The notes below the pieces were generated by a model. That model worked only from the letters and a program-made list of their open reading frames with translations, did no database searches and was not told the origin of the DNA. DNA of 64,000 nt from DAOPKN01 sp035391225 (GTDB taxonomy: Bacteria; Thermotogota; Thermotogae; MWEM01). Location of the stretch: assembly GCA_035391225.1 (NCBI GenBank), contig DAOPKN010000001.1, positions 62,001 to 126,000 of the forward strand. The letters run 5' to 3'. Below are positions 42,474 to 51,125 of the stretch, in pieces. Position 1 is the first letter of the stretch. Every line of letters starts with the position of its first letter. The position numbers were made by a program, and so were the translations under genes.

Positions 42474-43527
42474 CGAAGTGGAAGACGTTTTGGAAGCCAA
42501 GAGCAACCATCTTGGGCAAGGCGTAGCTACTTCTTCCTCCTGAGCGGCAGTACAACAAGTAGCTCTTGCGTGGGTCCAGTTGGGCAAGTTGCTGCTCGAA
42601 ATCGGTGGAATAGAAGTCGATGTTCACGGCGCCGGGAATATGACCCCCGGCAAATTCGGATGCGGTTCGGACATCGAGTACCACGAAATTTGCGTCGTTC
42701 TTGCGTTCCTCGAAAAGTTGCAGTGCTTCGCTCGGGCTGATATCCAAGAAGCCGGAAGTGGTGAAGGAAGCCTGTTCCTTTGATGCCCCGCTTTTCTGTT
42801 CCACCACGGGTTTTTCCTTCGTGACAAAGGCATTCTGTAGGACAACGGGAAGCTTTTTCAACTGCTCGGAAACCTCCACAAGGGAAGCCCCCCAGATGAG
42901 AAGAGGAGTATCGGGGTCGAAATCTTTCCCCGACTGCACCGCGCTTTTCAGCTCGTTCAAATCCGAAAGGTACAAGTCTGGAAGCGTGTTCGCCAAAAGG
43001 GTGGCCTGTTCCGTGGAAAGAAGTCGTACATCCACCGAAGTTTTCCGGGGAACGGGGGAAAGGTTGCTGGGAAAGGATTTCAAGAACTGTTCCGGGTTGA
43101 AAAAGCCACTGAGTGTTCCCAAGTAGTCCAGCTGCGGGTTATAGAATGCAACCGTAGGGGTTCGGCGGATGCCGTACTGGGAAAACAGTTGTTCGTACGT
43201 CCAGGATTTTGCCAACAGGGGCTTTTTCTGGGGGATGGGGAAGTAACCACTTTTTGTGGAATCCATGTTCACTTCCACGACCACGAAGCTTCTGCGCAGT
43301 GCTTCCACGACTTGGGGAGATTGCAGCGTGTAGTTCTTGAGGTTCTGGCAATCTTGGCACGTGGGAAGGGAGAAAAGCACTAACACCCCTTTTTCCAGCA
43401 ACTGGGCTGCTTCGAATGCTTCGTCGTAGCGGTTATCCACCAAGTATCCTTCGGTGGAAATGGTTTGTGCGAAGAGCAGAAAGCTCAGCATCGACAAGAG
43501 TAACACCCACAAATGCGTTTTTTTCAT
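42433..43527 (-). CDS. Exported thioredoxin-like/rhodanese fusion protein
   Basis: 364 residues. Signal peptide 1-21 (KKTHLWVLLLSMLSFLLFAQ). Residues ~30-150 are a thioredoxin-like domain with C57-Q-D-C60 and the cis-Pro region RRTPTVAFY. Residues ~265-364 are a rhodanese domain with VLDVRTASEFAGGHIPGAVN and the active-site loop C327-RSGGRS. The middle ~100 residues are not recognised. It probably handles extracytoplasmic sulfane sulfur or disulfides. GGAGG precedes the ATG; it follows the methyltransferase and tetR genes on the same strand. Confidence 0.9.
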   Translation of the reverse strand: MKKTHLWVLLLSMLSFLLFAQTISTEGYLVDNRYDEAFEAAQLLEKGVLVLFSLPTCQDCQNLKNYTLQSPQVVEALRRSFVVVEVNMDSTKSGYFPIPQKKPLLAKSWTYEQLFSQYGIRRTPTVAFYNPQLDYLGTLSGFFNPEQFLKSFPSNLSPVPRKTSVDVRLLSTEQATLLANTLPDLYLSDLNELKSAVQSGKDFDPDTPLLIWGASLVEVSEQLKKLPVVLQNAFVTKEKPVVEQKSGASKEQASFTTSGFLDISPSEALQLFEERKNDANFVVLDVRTASEFAGGHIPGAVNIDFYSTDFEQQLAQLDPRKSYLLYCRSGGRSSYALPKMVALGFQNVFHFVSGFASWTGPVAK

Positions 43528-43581
43528 GTTTTCTCCTCCTTTTTGGGCTTACGAGAATAGACGTTTTTTTGCGGGAGGGGT

Positions 43582-44646
43582 TTACATCAGTGGGCGATTG
43601 TTCCAACGCGAGAAGGTTTCCCGCCTGGCTTCAAACCAGCTTTTGGGGTAGAAAAAAACGTTCTGTGTGGGTACTCCCAGTGGAAGGAAAAAGGGGTCCT
43701 TGTTGTTGATGCGCGTGGAGACGGTGGCACAGGATTGGGCCCAATGTTGGATGTCCGAAAGCAGGGGAAGGGAAAACACGTTGGGAGTGGTTTGGGGAAA
43801 GTACTTCCAGGTAGACCCGGTATCCAATCGCAGGCAACGGTTCGAAGCATCGAAAGGGAAGGGGCTTTTCTTGGATTCGCTGCAGTACAACGCGGCGAAA
43901 AAGCCGTTTTTGGAAACCCGTTCCATTTCGCGAAGGGCTTGCAGCGGGTTGGACACGAAGGGCAACAGGCTCTCGCAAAACACAAGGTCCATGCTGTTGT
44001 TTCCAAAGGGAAGGGCACATACGTCGCCCAAGTGGAAACTTGTCGATTCCCCTTGGAAAAGGTCGATCGCCTTAATGAGCAAAATGCGGCTTCGGTCGAT
44101 TCCGTGGTACAAGCACCCTTCGTTTTCCAGAGCGCCCTGTAGGAAGAAATAGTTGGCCCCTGCTCCACACCCGCAATCGAGGATCGTGTGGGGGTGGTAG
44201 AAAGAGAGGGCGTCTTGCACCGGGGATAGTTGGCTGGGGGAATAGGCTTTCGCCTTCCCCCGAAGGGTTTGGTCGTAGCGCACATCGTATTGCAAGGCCA
44301 TGGCCTGGTTTTCAAAGGATTGGGTAAAAGAGTCTGGATGTGTCAAACGGAAGAGGCGGAAAAGGTCCCCCCTGCGGTACGGAACGATCTCGTTGACGAG
44401 CACCGGGGAGTTGTAGTACCGGGAGAGTTCCGGAAGCGGAACGGGGTTTTCCACGAAATGTACCGGTGGAAGGTCTTCCTTGGAATGGACGCTAAGGGCT
44501 TGCCGTAAGGGGGCCAGTCGGTTTGGGCCGGTGAAGAAAACCGTCAAGGAAGCGGGGTCGGAACGCCGGAACCACTCCAAGAAATCTTGCACGATGAAAA
44601 GGGCTTCGGAAGGCCCGGAAACGGTCTCGTTGAGCAAGAATCGCAT
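43582..44646 (-). CDS. SAM-dependent methyltransferase with unrecognised N-terminal domain
   Basis: 354 residues. Class I methyltransferase motifs start at ~155: ILDCGCGAGANYFFLQ (motif I), HGIDRS (acidic end of strand 2), LGDVCALPFGNNSMDLVFCES (motifs II-III). The N-terminal ~110 residues are a separate alpha/beta segment I do not recognise. The last ~70 residues contain FLPLGVPTQNVFFYP. Substrate unknown. It lies 5 nt after tetR, so it is probably under TetR control. Confidence 0.82.
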   Translation of the reverse strand: MRFLLNETVSGPSEALFIVQDFLEWFRRSDPASLTVFFTGPNRLAPLRQALSVHSKEDLPPVHFVENPVPLPELSRYYNSPVLVNEIVPYRRGDLFRLFRLTHPDSFTQSFENQAMALQYDVRYDQTLRGKAKAYSPSQLSPVQDALSFYHPHTILDCGCGAGANYFFLQGALENEGCLYHGIDRSRILLIKAIDLFQGESTSFHLGDVCALPFGNNSMDLVFCESLLPFVSNPLQALREMERVSKNGFFAALYCSESKKSPFPFDASNRCLRLDTGSTWKYFPQTTPNVFSLPLLSDIQHWAQSCATVSTRINNKDPFFLPLGVPTQNVFFYPKSWFEARRETFSRWNNRPLM

Positions 44647-44651
44647 GGGAA

Positions 44652-45254
44652 TTAGGTGGGTGTGACCCCTTCCGCACCGAGCGACATACCCATGAGTATG
44701 AATTGCACGAGTTGGTCCAGTGAAAGTTCTTCGTCCGTGACCCCCATTCCCATCGTTTCCGCGATCAACCGGGCGGTAGAATGCGTGGAAATACTGGGAG
44801 GGAGGACTTTCTTTTGCTTTCCCTCATCGATCAGTTCTTCGATGTGTTGGATGAAAAGAGCGTAGCGCTTTTTCAGAGACGACCAGTTTTCCTTTTCGCG
44901 AGAAGGAGATTTCAAGATTTTCATCTTGTCCATTTCGATCAGCTTCATGATGTCCTTGCGCCCCATGACGAAATCCACGTAGGCTTTCAACAGCTTTTTC
45001 AGCTTGCGGATGTAAATGGATTCTCCCTCGATTTCCGAAAAAAGGTGATGTTCCAACTCGTCGATGCCTTCGTTCCAGGCCTCGAGAAAAAGAGTCTCCT
45101 TGGAAGGGAAGTAGTAGAAAATCAAGGCCTTCTTGACCTGCGCTTCCCGTGCAATATCATCCAAGCTCGACGCGTCATAACCTTTCTCGGCAAAGATCCT
45201 TTTCGCCGCATCCATGATCTGCCGCTTGGTGTTTCTCCTCGTCATGACACCCAT
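44652..45254 (-). CDS. TetR-family transcriptional regulator
   Basis: 200 residues from ATG 45254, or 197 from ATG 45245, which has the better-spaced GGAAGGG. The helix-turn-helix is at ~8-55: RQIMDAAKRIFAEKGYDASS, then LDDIAREAQVKKALIFYYFPSKETLF. The C-terminal helices form the ligand and dimer domain. A palindrome overlaps its own promoter and recurs before the radical SAM gene, so autorepression and a small regulon are likely. It faces hrcA divergently. Confidence 0.93.
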   Translation of the reverse strand: MGVMTRRNTKRQIMDAAKRIFAEKGYDASSLDDIAREAQVKKALIFYYFPSKETLFLEAWNEGIDELEHHLFSEIEGESIYIRKLKKLLKAYVDFVMGRKDIMKLIEMDKMKILKSPSREKENWSSLKKRYALFIQHIEELIDEGKQKKVLPPSISTHSTARLIAETMGMGVTDEELSLDQLVQFILMGMSLGAEGVTPT

Positions 45255-45278
45255 CCCTTCCTCTTCGCGTTCTCCTTC

Positions 45279-45284
45279 ATTTTA
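45279..45284 (-). promoter_or_regulatory. tetR promoter -10
   Basis: Minus-strand TAAAAT preceded by TGG (extended -10). The -35 zone overlaps the palindrome at 45306-45321. Confidence 0.5.
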
Positions 45285-45305
45285 CCACATCCCTTTCCTT
45301 TTTTA

Positions 45306-45321
45306 TTGACCGGTTGGTTAA
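45306..45321. promoter_or_regulatory. Putative TetR operator (site 1)
   Basis: TTGACC-GGTT-GGTTAA, an imperfect inverted repeat in the tetR-hrcA divergent region. The same TTnACC-N4-GGTnAA pattern occurs at 48256-48271. Confidence 0.6.
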
Positions 45322-45361
45322 ATTTCTCCGCCGCCAAACGGACAAACAGCAACCAGATCGC

Positions 45362-45390
45362 TTGACAAAATCCCGTGCAGGTGGTATCAT
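45362..45390 (+). promoter_or_regulatory. hrcA-grpE-dnaJ promoter
   Basis: TTGACA (45362-45367), 17-nt spacer, TATCAT (45385-45390), just upstream of CIRCE. Confidence 0.85.
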
Positions 45391-45398
45391 TGGATGAA

Positions 45399-45425
45399 TT
45401 AGCACTCTTGTAGGTTGAGTGCTAA
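45399..45425 (+). promoter_or_regulatory. CIRCE operator (HrcA binding site)
   Basis: A perfect TTAGCACTC-N9-GAGTGCTAA lies between the promoter and hrcA. HrcA binding here would repress the operon except during heat or misfolding stress. Confidence 0.98.
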
Positions 45426-45440
45426 AGGAGGAAGTGTCGT

Positions 45441-46475
45441 ATGTCCAGCCTTACGGATCGCCAGAAAAAGATCTTGTATGCTGTCGTACACGAGTTCTTG
45501 CAGCACAAGGTTCCGGTGAGTTCCAAGAGGATTCTTGGAATCACGAACTTGCAATGTTCCAGCGCGACCGTGCGCAACGAACTCCAGTTCTTGGAAGAAG
45601 AGGGGTTCATTTTCCAACCCCATACCAGTTCGGGACGGATCCCTTCGGATACCGGGCTGCGTTTCTACGTGGAATGCCTCAAGGAGATGGGTTCGTCCCC
45701 AGGATCTGCACCCGCGGACTTGGAGTTGCTGCCACGCCTGCATTTTGGGAGCATGGAAGAGTTGTTGAAGAATTTCTCCGTGTTCCTGTCGCACTTGGTG
45801 CGTGGCTTAGCCGTTGTGGAGCGCCCCTTCTTCGATAAGCTGGAAATCCGGAAAATTTCCATAACCCCCATCTTGTTGAATTATTGGTCGGTGGTGATCA
45901 TTACCAACATGGGGTTGGCGGAGAACTTCGTTTTCTTCATGGACCAGGATTTCCCCGCCCGGGAGATGGAGGAGTTCCTTTCCGAGAAACTGCAAGGCCT
46001 TCCGCTGGAGGAGGTACGGAAGATGTACGAGAAAATCCAGCTTCCGAAGCAATCCTGGTACAATTCCGGGTACGATCAACTGATCGTTTTCTTGGAAAAG
46101 GTGGTACATCAAAGCATGAAGAAGCGTTTCTTGAAATTTGGGTTTGAGAACCTCGTACGCGACGATTCCATCCCGCTGGACAGTCTCAAAAGGTGTTTGC
46201 CCATTTTGGAGAACGAATCGGTTTTGACGACCCTGATGGATGACTTGCAGCTGGAGGGTTCGCGAACCGTGAATATCGGCCGAGAGTTGCGCAGGGACGA
46301 GCTTTTGGATTTCTCCATCTTTTTCCACGGGTACTTCGCCGGAGATATTCCCATAGGCCGTATCGCGGTGTTCACTTCCAAGATGACCGATTACTTCGGC
46401 AACCTGAAAAACCTGGAGTATGTTTCCAATCGTTTGACGGAATACATGACACGCATTTCCCATTTTTCGCAGTAA
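45441..46475 (+). CDS. hrcA: Heat-inducible transcription repressor HrcA
   Basis: 344 residues, AAAGGAGG 11-12 nt before the ATG. Winged-helix N-terminus with LTDRQKKILYAVVHEFLQHK, then RNELQFLEEEGFIFQPHTSSGRIPSDTGLRFYV (broken here across the family's TSAGRxPTdxGYR motif). The GAF-like and dimerisation domains follow, ending IGRIAVFTSKMTDYFGNL. It represses the operon through CIRCE. First gene of hrcA-grpE-dnaJ; dnaK is not in the operon. Confidence 0.97.
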   Translation: MSSLTDRQKKILYAVVHEFLQHKVPVSSKRILGITNLQCSSATVRNELQFLEEEGFIFQPHTSSGRIPSDTGLRFYVECLKEMGSSPGSAPADLELLPRLHFGSMEELLKNFSVFLSHLVRGLAVVERPFFDKLEIRKISITPILLNYWSVVIITNMGLAENFVFFMDQDFPAREMEEFLSEKLQGLPLEEVRKMYEKIQLPKQSWYNSGYDQLIVFLEKVVHQSMKKRFLKFGFENLVRDDSIPLDSLKRCLPILENESVLTTLMDDLQLEGSRTVNIGRELRRDELLDFSIFFHGYFAGDIPIGRIAVFTSKMTDYFGNLKNLEYVSNRLTEYMTRISHFSQ

Positions 46476-46487
46476 GGAGGTGTTCTT

Positions 46488-47039
46488 TTGCAAACCGCAG
46501 CCCAAAAAATTGAGCAGTTGGAAAACGAAATCGGGGGTTTGATCTCCGAGGTGCAGCGTCTCAAAGAGATCGAGCAGTACGCGCGGCGTCTGAAAATTGA
46601 TTTCGAAGAATACAAGCAACTCTCACATAAAGAACGCGATCGGATGGTTCGTTTGGCCAACGAGGGGATCATGGGAAGCTTGATCCCGGTGATCTCGAAT
46701 TTCGAGCGGGCCCTGAAGTTCATGCGCGTAGAAAACCCCTCGAAGGAGATGCAAATGATGACCAAGGGGGTGGAAATGATTTTCCAGTCCCTGAAAGCCA
46801 CCCTGGAGAACGAAGGGTTGGAAGAAATTCCCACGCGTGTGGGAGAGCTGTTTGATCCCTTTGCACATGAAGTGGTGGACAAGGTGCAGGATGTTTCTCT
46901 TCCGGAGAACGCCATCGTCGAGGTCGTGGAAGCAGGGTACCGTTTCCAGAAAAAAGTGCTCAAGCCATCCCGCGTGACCGTAGCGGTCCATCCTTCCACA
47001 AATGGTGCGGGAAACGACCAAGCGGAAGATTTGAGGTGA
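46488..47039 (+). CDS. grpE: Nucleotide exchange factor GrpE
   Basis: 183 residues from TTG 46488, with AAGGAGG 7 nt upstream. A long N-terminal coiled coil is followed by FEEYKQLSHKERDRMVRLAN, LIPVISNFERAL, and the beta-domain with FDPFAHEVV and VVEAGYRFQKKVLKPSRVTV. It releases ADP from DnaK and acts as a thermosensor in many bacteria. Four nt separate it from dnaJ. Confidence 0.97.
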   Translation: MQTAAQKIEQLENEIGGLISEVQRLKEIEQYARRLKIDFEEYKQLSHKERDRMVRLANEGIMGSLIPVISNFERALKFMRVENPSKEMQMMTKGVEMIFQSLKATLENEGLEEIPTRVGELFDPFAHEVVDKVQDVSLPENAIVEVVEAGYRFQKKVLKPSRVTVAVHPSTNGAGNDQAEDLR

Positions 47040-47043
47040 AACG

Positions 47044-48168
47044 ATGGCACGAAAAGATTACTACGACTTGCTTGGTGTGAACAAAGATGCGACCAAGGAC
47101 GACATCAAGAAAGCCTATCGAAGGATGGCCAAGAAGTGGCATCCCGATTTACACAAGGACAATCGCCAGGAAGCGGAGAAAAAGTTCAAGGAAATTTCGG
47201 AGGCCTACGAGGTACTGAGTGATCCCCAAAAGAGGGCGATGTACGATCAGTACGGTTTCGTGGGCGACCAGATTCCGCCACGCACGCGAAGCACCACGGG
47301 CCCACAGGGCCAGGGGTCTCCCTTCGGCGATTTTTTTGGGGGATTTGGGGGCTTCGAGGATATCTTTGACATGTTTTTCGGTTCCTCCGGGGGGGGTGGA
47401 AGCCGACGTGGCCCCGCCGGCAAGCGCGTGCAGGTGGGAGAGGACCTGCAGTACCATATCATCATCGATTTGAAAGATGTGCTGACGGGTATCGAAAAAG
47501 AAATCCAGTACGAGCATTCCGTGGAATGCTCCGCCTGCAAAGGAACCGGTGCCAAGAACGGTACCAGTTTCCGTACCTGTCCCCAGTGCGGGGGAAGAGG
47601 GGTGGTGGTGCAGGAGTCTCGCACCTTGCTGGGAAACATCTCGACCACGCGCGCCTGCCCGCACTGTAATGGTACCGGCACCATCATCGAGGAACGTTGC
47701 GATAGTTGTTCTGGTTCGGGTCGGGTACGGGAACAGAAAAAACTGCGGGTCAAAATCCCACCCGGTGCAGAAGATGGCTTGCGGTTGCGCGTCCCGGATG
47801 CCGGCAACGCAGGAATCGGCGGGGGAAAGGCGGGAGATTTGTACGTTTCCATTCGCGTAAACCCCCATCCCCACCTCAAAAGGAGTGGGAGGGACCTGTT
47901 CTCCGAAGTGGAGGTGAATTACCTCCAAGCCCTTTTGGGAGCGGTGATGGATGTGGAAACGATCGAAGGGCCCCATTCGCTCCGCATCAACGCGGGCAGC
48001 CAACCAGAGGAAACCATACGCCTTCGCGGAAAGGGTTTGCCGGATATGCGCAATGGAGCACGTGGTGATCATTACCTCAAGCTCAAGGTTTCCATACCCA
48101 AGAAAATTTCGCGAAAAGAACGAAAGTTGTTAGAAGAGATCGCCGAGTTGAATCATATTCAAGTGTGA
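47044..48168 (+). CDS. dnaJ: Chaperone protein DnaJ
   Basis: 374 residues, type I Hsp40. J-domain with the HPD tripeptide (KKWHPDLHKD), a Gly/Phe-rich region (GDFFGGFGGFEDIFDMFF), four zinc-binding CxxCxGxG-type repeats (CSACKGTG, CPQCGGRG, CPHCNGTG, CDSCSGSG), and the substrate-binding C-domains. It delivers unfolded clients to DnaK. The operon ends at a strong terminator 24 nt downstream. Confidence 0.98.
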   Translation: MARKDYYDLLGVNKDATKDDIKKAYRRMAKKWHPDLHKDNRQEAEKKFKEISEAYEVLSDPQKRAMYDQYGFVGDQIPPRTRSTTGPQGQGSPFGDFFGGFGGFEDIFDMFFGSSGGGGSRRGPAGKRVQVGEDLQYHIIIDLKDVLTGIEKEIQYEHSVECSACKGTGAKNGTSFRTCPQCGGRGVVVQESRTLLGNISTTRACPHCNGTGTIIEERCDSCSGSGRVREQKKLRVKIPPGAEDGLRLRVPDAGNAGIGGGKAGDLYVSIRVNPHPHLKRSGRDLFSEVEVNYLQALLGAVMDVETIEGPHSLRINAGSQPEETIRLRGKGLPDMRNGARGDHYLKLKVSIPKKISRKERKLLEEIAELNHIQV

Positions 48169-48192
48169 AGCCACGACCCTTTTTTTCTTGCT

Positions 48193-48227
48193 GACCTATC
48201 CGAACGAATCGGGTGGGTCTTTTTTTT
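48193..48227 (+). terminator. Terminator of the hrcA operon
   Basis: An 11-bp stem with some G-T pairs (GACCTATCCGA with TCGGGTGGGTC), loop ACGAA, followed by eight T. Confidence 0.9.
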
Positions 48228-48255
48228 CGTGTGCCTGCTGGAACGATAGCAAAAA

Positions 48256-48271
48256 TTTACCGTTTGGTCAA
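48256..48271. promoter_or_regulatory. Putative TetR operator (site 2)
   Basis: TTTACC-GTTT-GGTCAA, matching site 1 in the TTnACC-N4-GGTnAA pattern. It lies 9 nt upstream of the -35 of the radical SAM gene. Confidence 0.6.
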
Positions 48272-48280
48272 AAAGGCGGG

Positions 48281-48308
48281 TTGACTTTTTTTGACTAAGT
48301 GGTAAAAT
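48281..48308 (+). promoter_or_regulatory. Promoter of the radical SAM gene
   Basis: TTGACT (48281-48286), 16-nt spacer, TAAAAT (48303-48308) preceded by TGG. Confidence 0.75.
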
Positions 48309-48348
48309 TAGGGTGGAAGAACGTAAGATCACACGAGGAGGAATGACC

Positions 48349-49941
48349 ATGGGTATTGTGAAAAAACCGGTACAGGAGAAAGCCAGCGGGAAAGTTATTG
48401 GCATGCTCCTGGAGCAAGCGGTCAAATACGTGCACAAGGATCCGGAAAAGAACTTCGAGAAGCTTGTCAGCACACTGGCAAAGATCGAGAAGTTATTCCC
48501 GGCTGCGGGGGCCAAGTTTTCCAAATTCTTGGGTTGGATCAACGCCAATCCGGGCAGCAAGGCGTGGTTCATCGAATTGCTGTCCCGCGACGAAGAGCAG
48601 GTGAAGCGGTTCATGCGCAACATGTTCGTGAACGTAAGCATGGGCTGGATGCAGACCAACGAGGATCTCATGGAAAAGCATGGAATCGTGGCACCCTATA
48701 CCGTGCTCATCAGTCCCACGATGCGCTGTAACCTGCGCTGCCGAGGTTGCTACGCGGGGGAATACACGCAAAACGACGACATGCCCATCGAAACGTTCCA
48801 GGATATCATTCGCCAGGCAAAGGACATGGGCACTTACTTCTTCACCATCCTGGGTGGAGAACCTTTCGTTCGTTTCTGGGAACTGGCTGATGTGTTCGAG
48901 GAGAACAGCGATTGCCTTTTCCAGGTATTTACCAACGGTACGCTGATCACCGAGGAGGTCGCAGATCGCCTGAAGCAACTCAAGAACGTGGTGGTGGCGT
49001 TCAGCGTGAACGGGGACGAAAAGGAAACCGAGTACATGCGGGGCCCCGGGGTTTACGAGAAGGTTTTGGCCGGCATGCAACGCATGAAGGAACGCAACCT
49101 TCTGTTTGGTACCTCCCTGGTGTTAACGCGCCATAACTTCGAGATCATGACCAACCCTGATTTCTACCTTTCCTGGAGAGACAGGGGAGTCATCTACGCC
49201 TGGAACTTCTTGTTCATGCCCGTCGGCAAAGATGCCTCCACCGAGTTGATGCCCACGCCGGAACAACGCTACAAGTACGGTGACTTTATCCAGCATTTCC
49301 GCAACGAGCAACCGTTCTACATCATGGATTTCTGGGCAGACGCCCCATTCGTGCACGGGTGTATTGCCGGTGGAAGGCGGTACTTGCATATCAACCACAA
49401 GGGGGATGTGGAACCCTGCATCTTCGCGCATTTCGCGGTGGATAACATCCACGAAAAACCCTTGCTCGAATGCCTCAAATCGTCCTTTTTTGCCGACATC
49501 CGTATGCACCAACCGCACACCGACAACCTTTTGCGTCCCTGCATGATCATCGATAACCCTGAAGTATTGCGCAACGTGGTGGAGCGGAACAACGCCAAGC
49601 CCACGCACGAGGGTGCGGAAGTGATCCTGGAACGCCTTGCCCCGGAATTGGACGCGTACGCGCGCAGTGGGGCCGAATACCTCGACCCCATCTGGGAAAA
49701 GGATTGGAAAAAGGCGATCGAGGACATGGAAAAGCGTGGAGAATCCTACGGCGAAAGCATGGATCGCATCTTGGTGCGAGAACGCCCCGACCGTTTCATG
49801 GAACGCATCACGGAGCTTCGCAAGCATGATCCGGAATTTGCCGGAGTATTGGAGAGCCTGGCGGAACTGGCCCAGAAAGAGTACGGCCAAGTGCCAGAAC
49901 TCCAGAAGCTGATCGTAGGGAAAGATCGCGTGTCCGTGTAA
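48349..49941 (+). CDS. Radical SAM/SPASM-like protein of unknown substrate
   Basis: 530 residues from ATG 48349, with GGAGG 7 nt upstream. The radical SAM cluster is C127-NLR-C131-RG-C134 (RCNLRCRGCYAGEY), followed by FTILGGEPFV. Additional cysteines in HGCIAGGRRYLHINHKGDVE, then PCIFAHF and RPCMI, fit a SPASM-type auxiliary cluster region. The first ~110 residues are a helical domain (KASGKVIGMLLEQAVKYV). This architecture occurs in many anaerobes without known function. It is monocistronic, between two terminators, and has a TetR-type palindrome at its promoter. Confidence 0.88.
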   Translation: MGIVKKPVQEKASGKVIGMLLEQAVKYVHKDPEKNFEKLVSTLAKIEKLFPAAGAKFSKFLGWINANPGSKAWFIELLSRDEEQVKRFMRNMFVNVSMGWMQTNEDLMEKHGIVAPYTVLISPTMRCNLRCRGCYAGEYTQNDDMPIETFQDIIRQAKDMGTYFFTILGGEPFVRFWELADVFEENSDCLFQVFTNGTLITEEVADRLKQLKNVVVAFSVNGDEKETEYMRGPGVYEKVLAGMQRMKERNLLFGTSLVLTRHNFEIMTNPDFYLSWRDRGVIYAWNFLFMPVGKDASTELMPTPEQRYKYGDFIQHFRNEQPFYIMDFWADAPFVHGCIAGGRRYLHINHKGDVEPCIFAHFAVDNIHEKPLLECLKSSFFADIRMHQPHTDNLLRPCMIIDNPEVLRNVVERNNAKPTHEGAEVILERLAPELDAYARSGAEYLDPIWEKDWKKAIEDMEKRGESYGESMDRILVRERPDRFMERITELRKHDPEFAGVLESLAELAQKEYGQVPELQKLIVGKDRVSV

Positions 49942-49947
49942 AAAAAA

Positions 49948-49970
49948 GCCCCCGAAAGGGGGCTTTTTTT
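49948..49970. terminator. Bidirectional rho-independent terminator
   Basis: GCCCCC-GAAA-GGGGGC with a seven-A run before (49941-49947) and a seven-T run after (49964-49970). It serves the convergent radical SAM and decarboxylase genes. Confidence 0.92.
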
Positions 49971-49974
49971 ATGG

Positions 49975-51111
49975 CTATTCTTCCGGGATATCGTCGAGCA
50001 AGTATACCTTGGGCGGGTGGATGCCGTTGAAATGGGTTCCGTACTCGGCGGTGTACGCGCCCGTGTTCTTGAAATACAGGACATCCTGGTAGGTGGTGCC
50101 TTGCGGGAGTTCCACTTCCTCGTACACCATGTCCACGCTATCGCACGTGGGCCCGGCGAGGGTGAAGATCTTGGTTTCTTCGTATTCCCGTCCTGGCACG
50201 ATGATTTCGTAGCGGAAGTTCTCAATGGTCTCCATCAAACCGTGGAAAACACCCGCATCGATGTACAGCCATTCCTCGGTTTGCTTTCGGGAACGTAGAA
50301 GCACCCGGCTTACCAAGGTTCCCGCATCCCCTGCCATGGAACGTCCCGGTTCAATGAACACCTGTAGCCCTTCCACGTCCCCAAGCAGGTTGTCGATGGC
50401 TTCCGAAACGATGGTACCAATTTCTTCCACCGAAGGAATGGGGCGCACGTGCGCAATGGGGATCCCTCCGCCGAGGTTGACCAGCTTGAGTTCGATTCCG
50501 TGGTTCTCCTTCAGCGAATAGAAAATCTCCGAGACTTCCACGATGGCTTCTTTCCAACGGTACTTGTTATAGGTCTGTGACCCCACGTGGAAAGTGACTC
50601 CGTAAGGCTCCAGCCCGAGCTGCTTGGCGAGCACCAGGATGCTTTGCACGTGATCGATGTCGGTTCCGAATTTCTTCGACAGGGGCCAATCCGAGTCTAC
50701 CGAGCTCATTTGGATACGCCCATACACCTTTGCTCCCGGTGCGTTGCGTGCGATCTTTTCCACTTCCATTTCGCAATCCACCGCGTAGTAGGGAATGCCC
50801 ATTTCGTACGCAAAGGCGATATCTGGCTCTTTCTTGATGGTGTTTCCAAAGCTCATGCGTTCCGGGGAGATTCCCAGGGAGAGTAATTTCTCGATTTCGC
50901 CCCGGGAAGCCACGTCAAAACAGCTACCCAGTCGATCCAGCGTTTTGAGGATCGCCGCGTGCGAGTTGGCTTTCACCGCGTAGTAGATCACACTCCGTGG
51001 AACCGCTTGCTGCAACCTCCGGTAATTCCTTTCAATTTGTTCCATGTCCAGGACAAGGAACGGCGTCTCGTACACTTCCGCAAACCTTTTGAGCTTCTCG
51101 GTAATTTCCAA
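49975..51111 (-). CDS. Ornithine/lysine-type PLP decarboxylase (fold type III)
   Basis: 378 residues from TTG 51111 (AGAGGTG 7-8 nt upstream). PLP Lys K47 in YYAVKAN, FDVASRGE, FHVGSQ, NLGGGIP, EPGRSM, catalytic CDSVD, and a late GAYTAEYGTHFNG. This is the eukaryotic-type ODC family, which decarboxylates ornithine, lysine or both and so makes putrescine or cadaverine. Substrate choice cannot be read with certainty. It is the last gene of the operon, 14 nt after the second MrpD-like gene. Confidence 0.92.
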   Translation of the reverse strand: MEITEKLKRFAEVYETPFLVLDMEQIERNYRRLQQAVPRSVIYYAVKANSHAAILKTLDRLGSCFDVASRGEIEKLLSLGISPERMSFGNTIKKEPDIAFAYEMGIPYYAVDCEMEVEKIARNAPGAKVYGRIQMSSVDSDWPLSKKFGTDIDHVQSILVLAKQLGLEPYGVTFHVGSQTYNKYRWKEAIVEVSEIFYSLKENHGIELKLVNLGGGIPIAHVRPIPSVEEIGTIVSEAIDNLLGDVEGLQVFIEPGRSMAGDAGTLVSRVLLRSRKQTEEWLYIDAGVFHGLMETIENFRYEIIVPGREYEETKIFTLAGPTCDSVDMVYEEVELPQGTTYQDVLYFKNTGAYTAEYGTHFNGIHPPKVYLLDDIPEE

Positions 51112-51125
51112 TTTCGTTCACCTCT

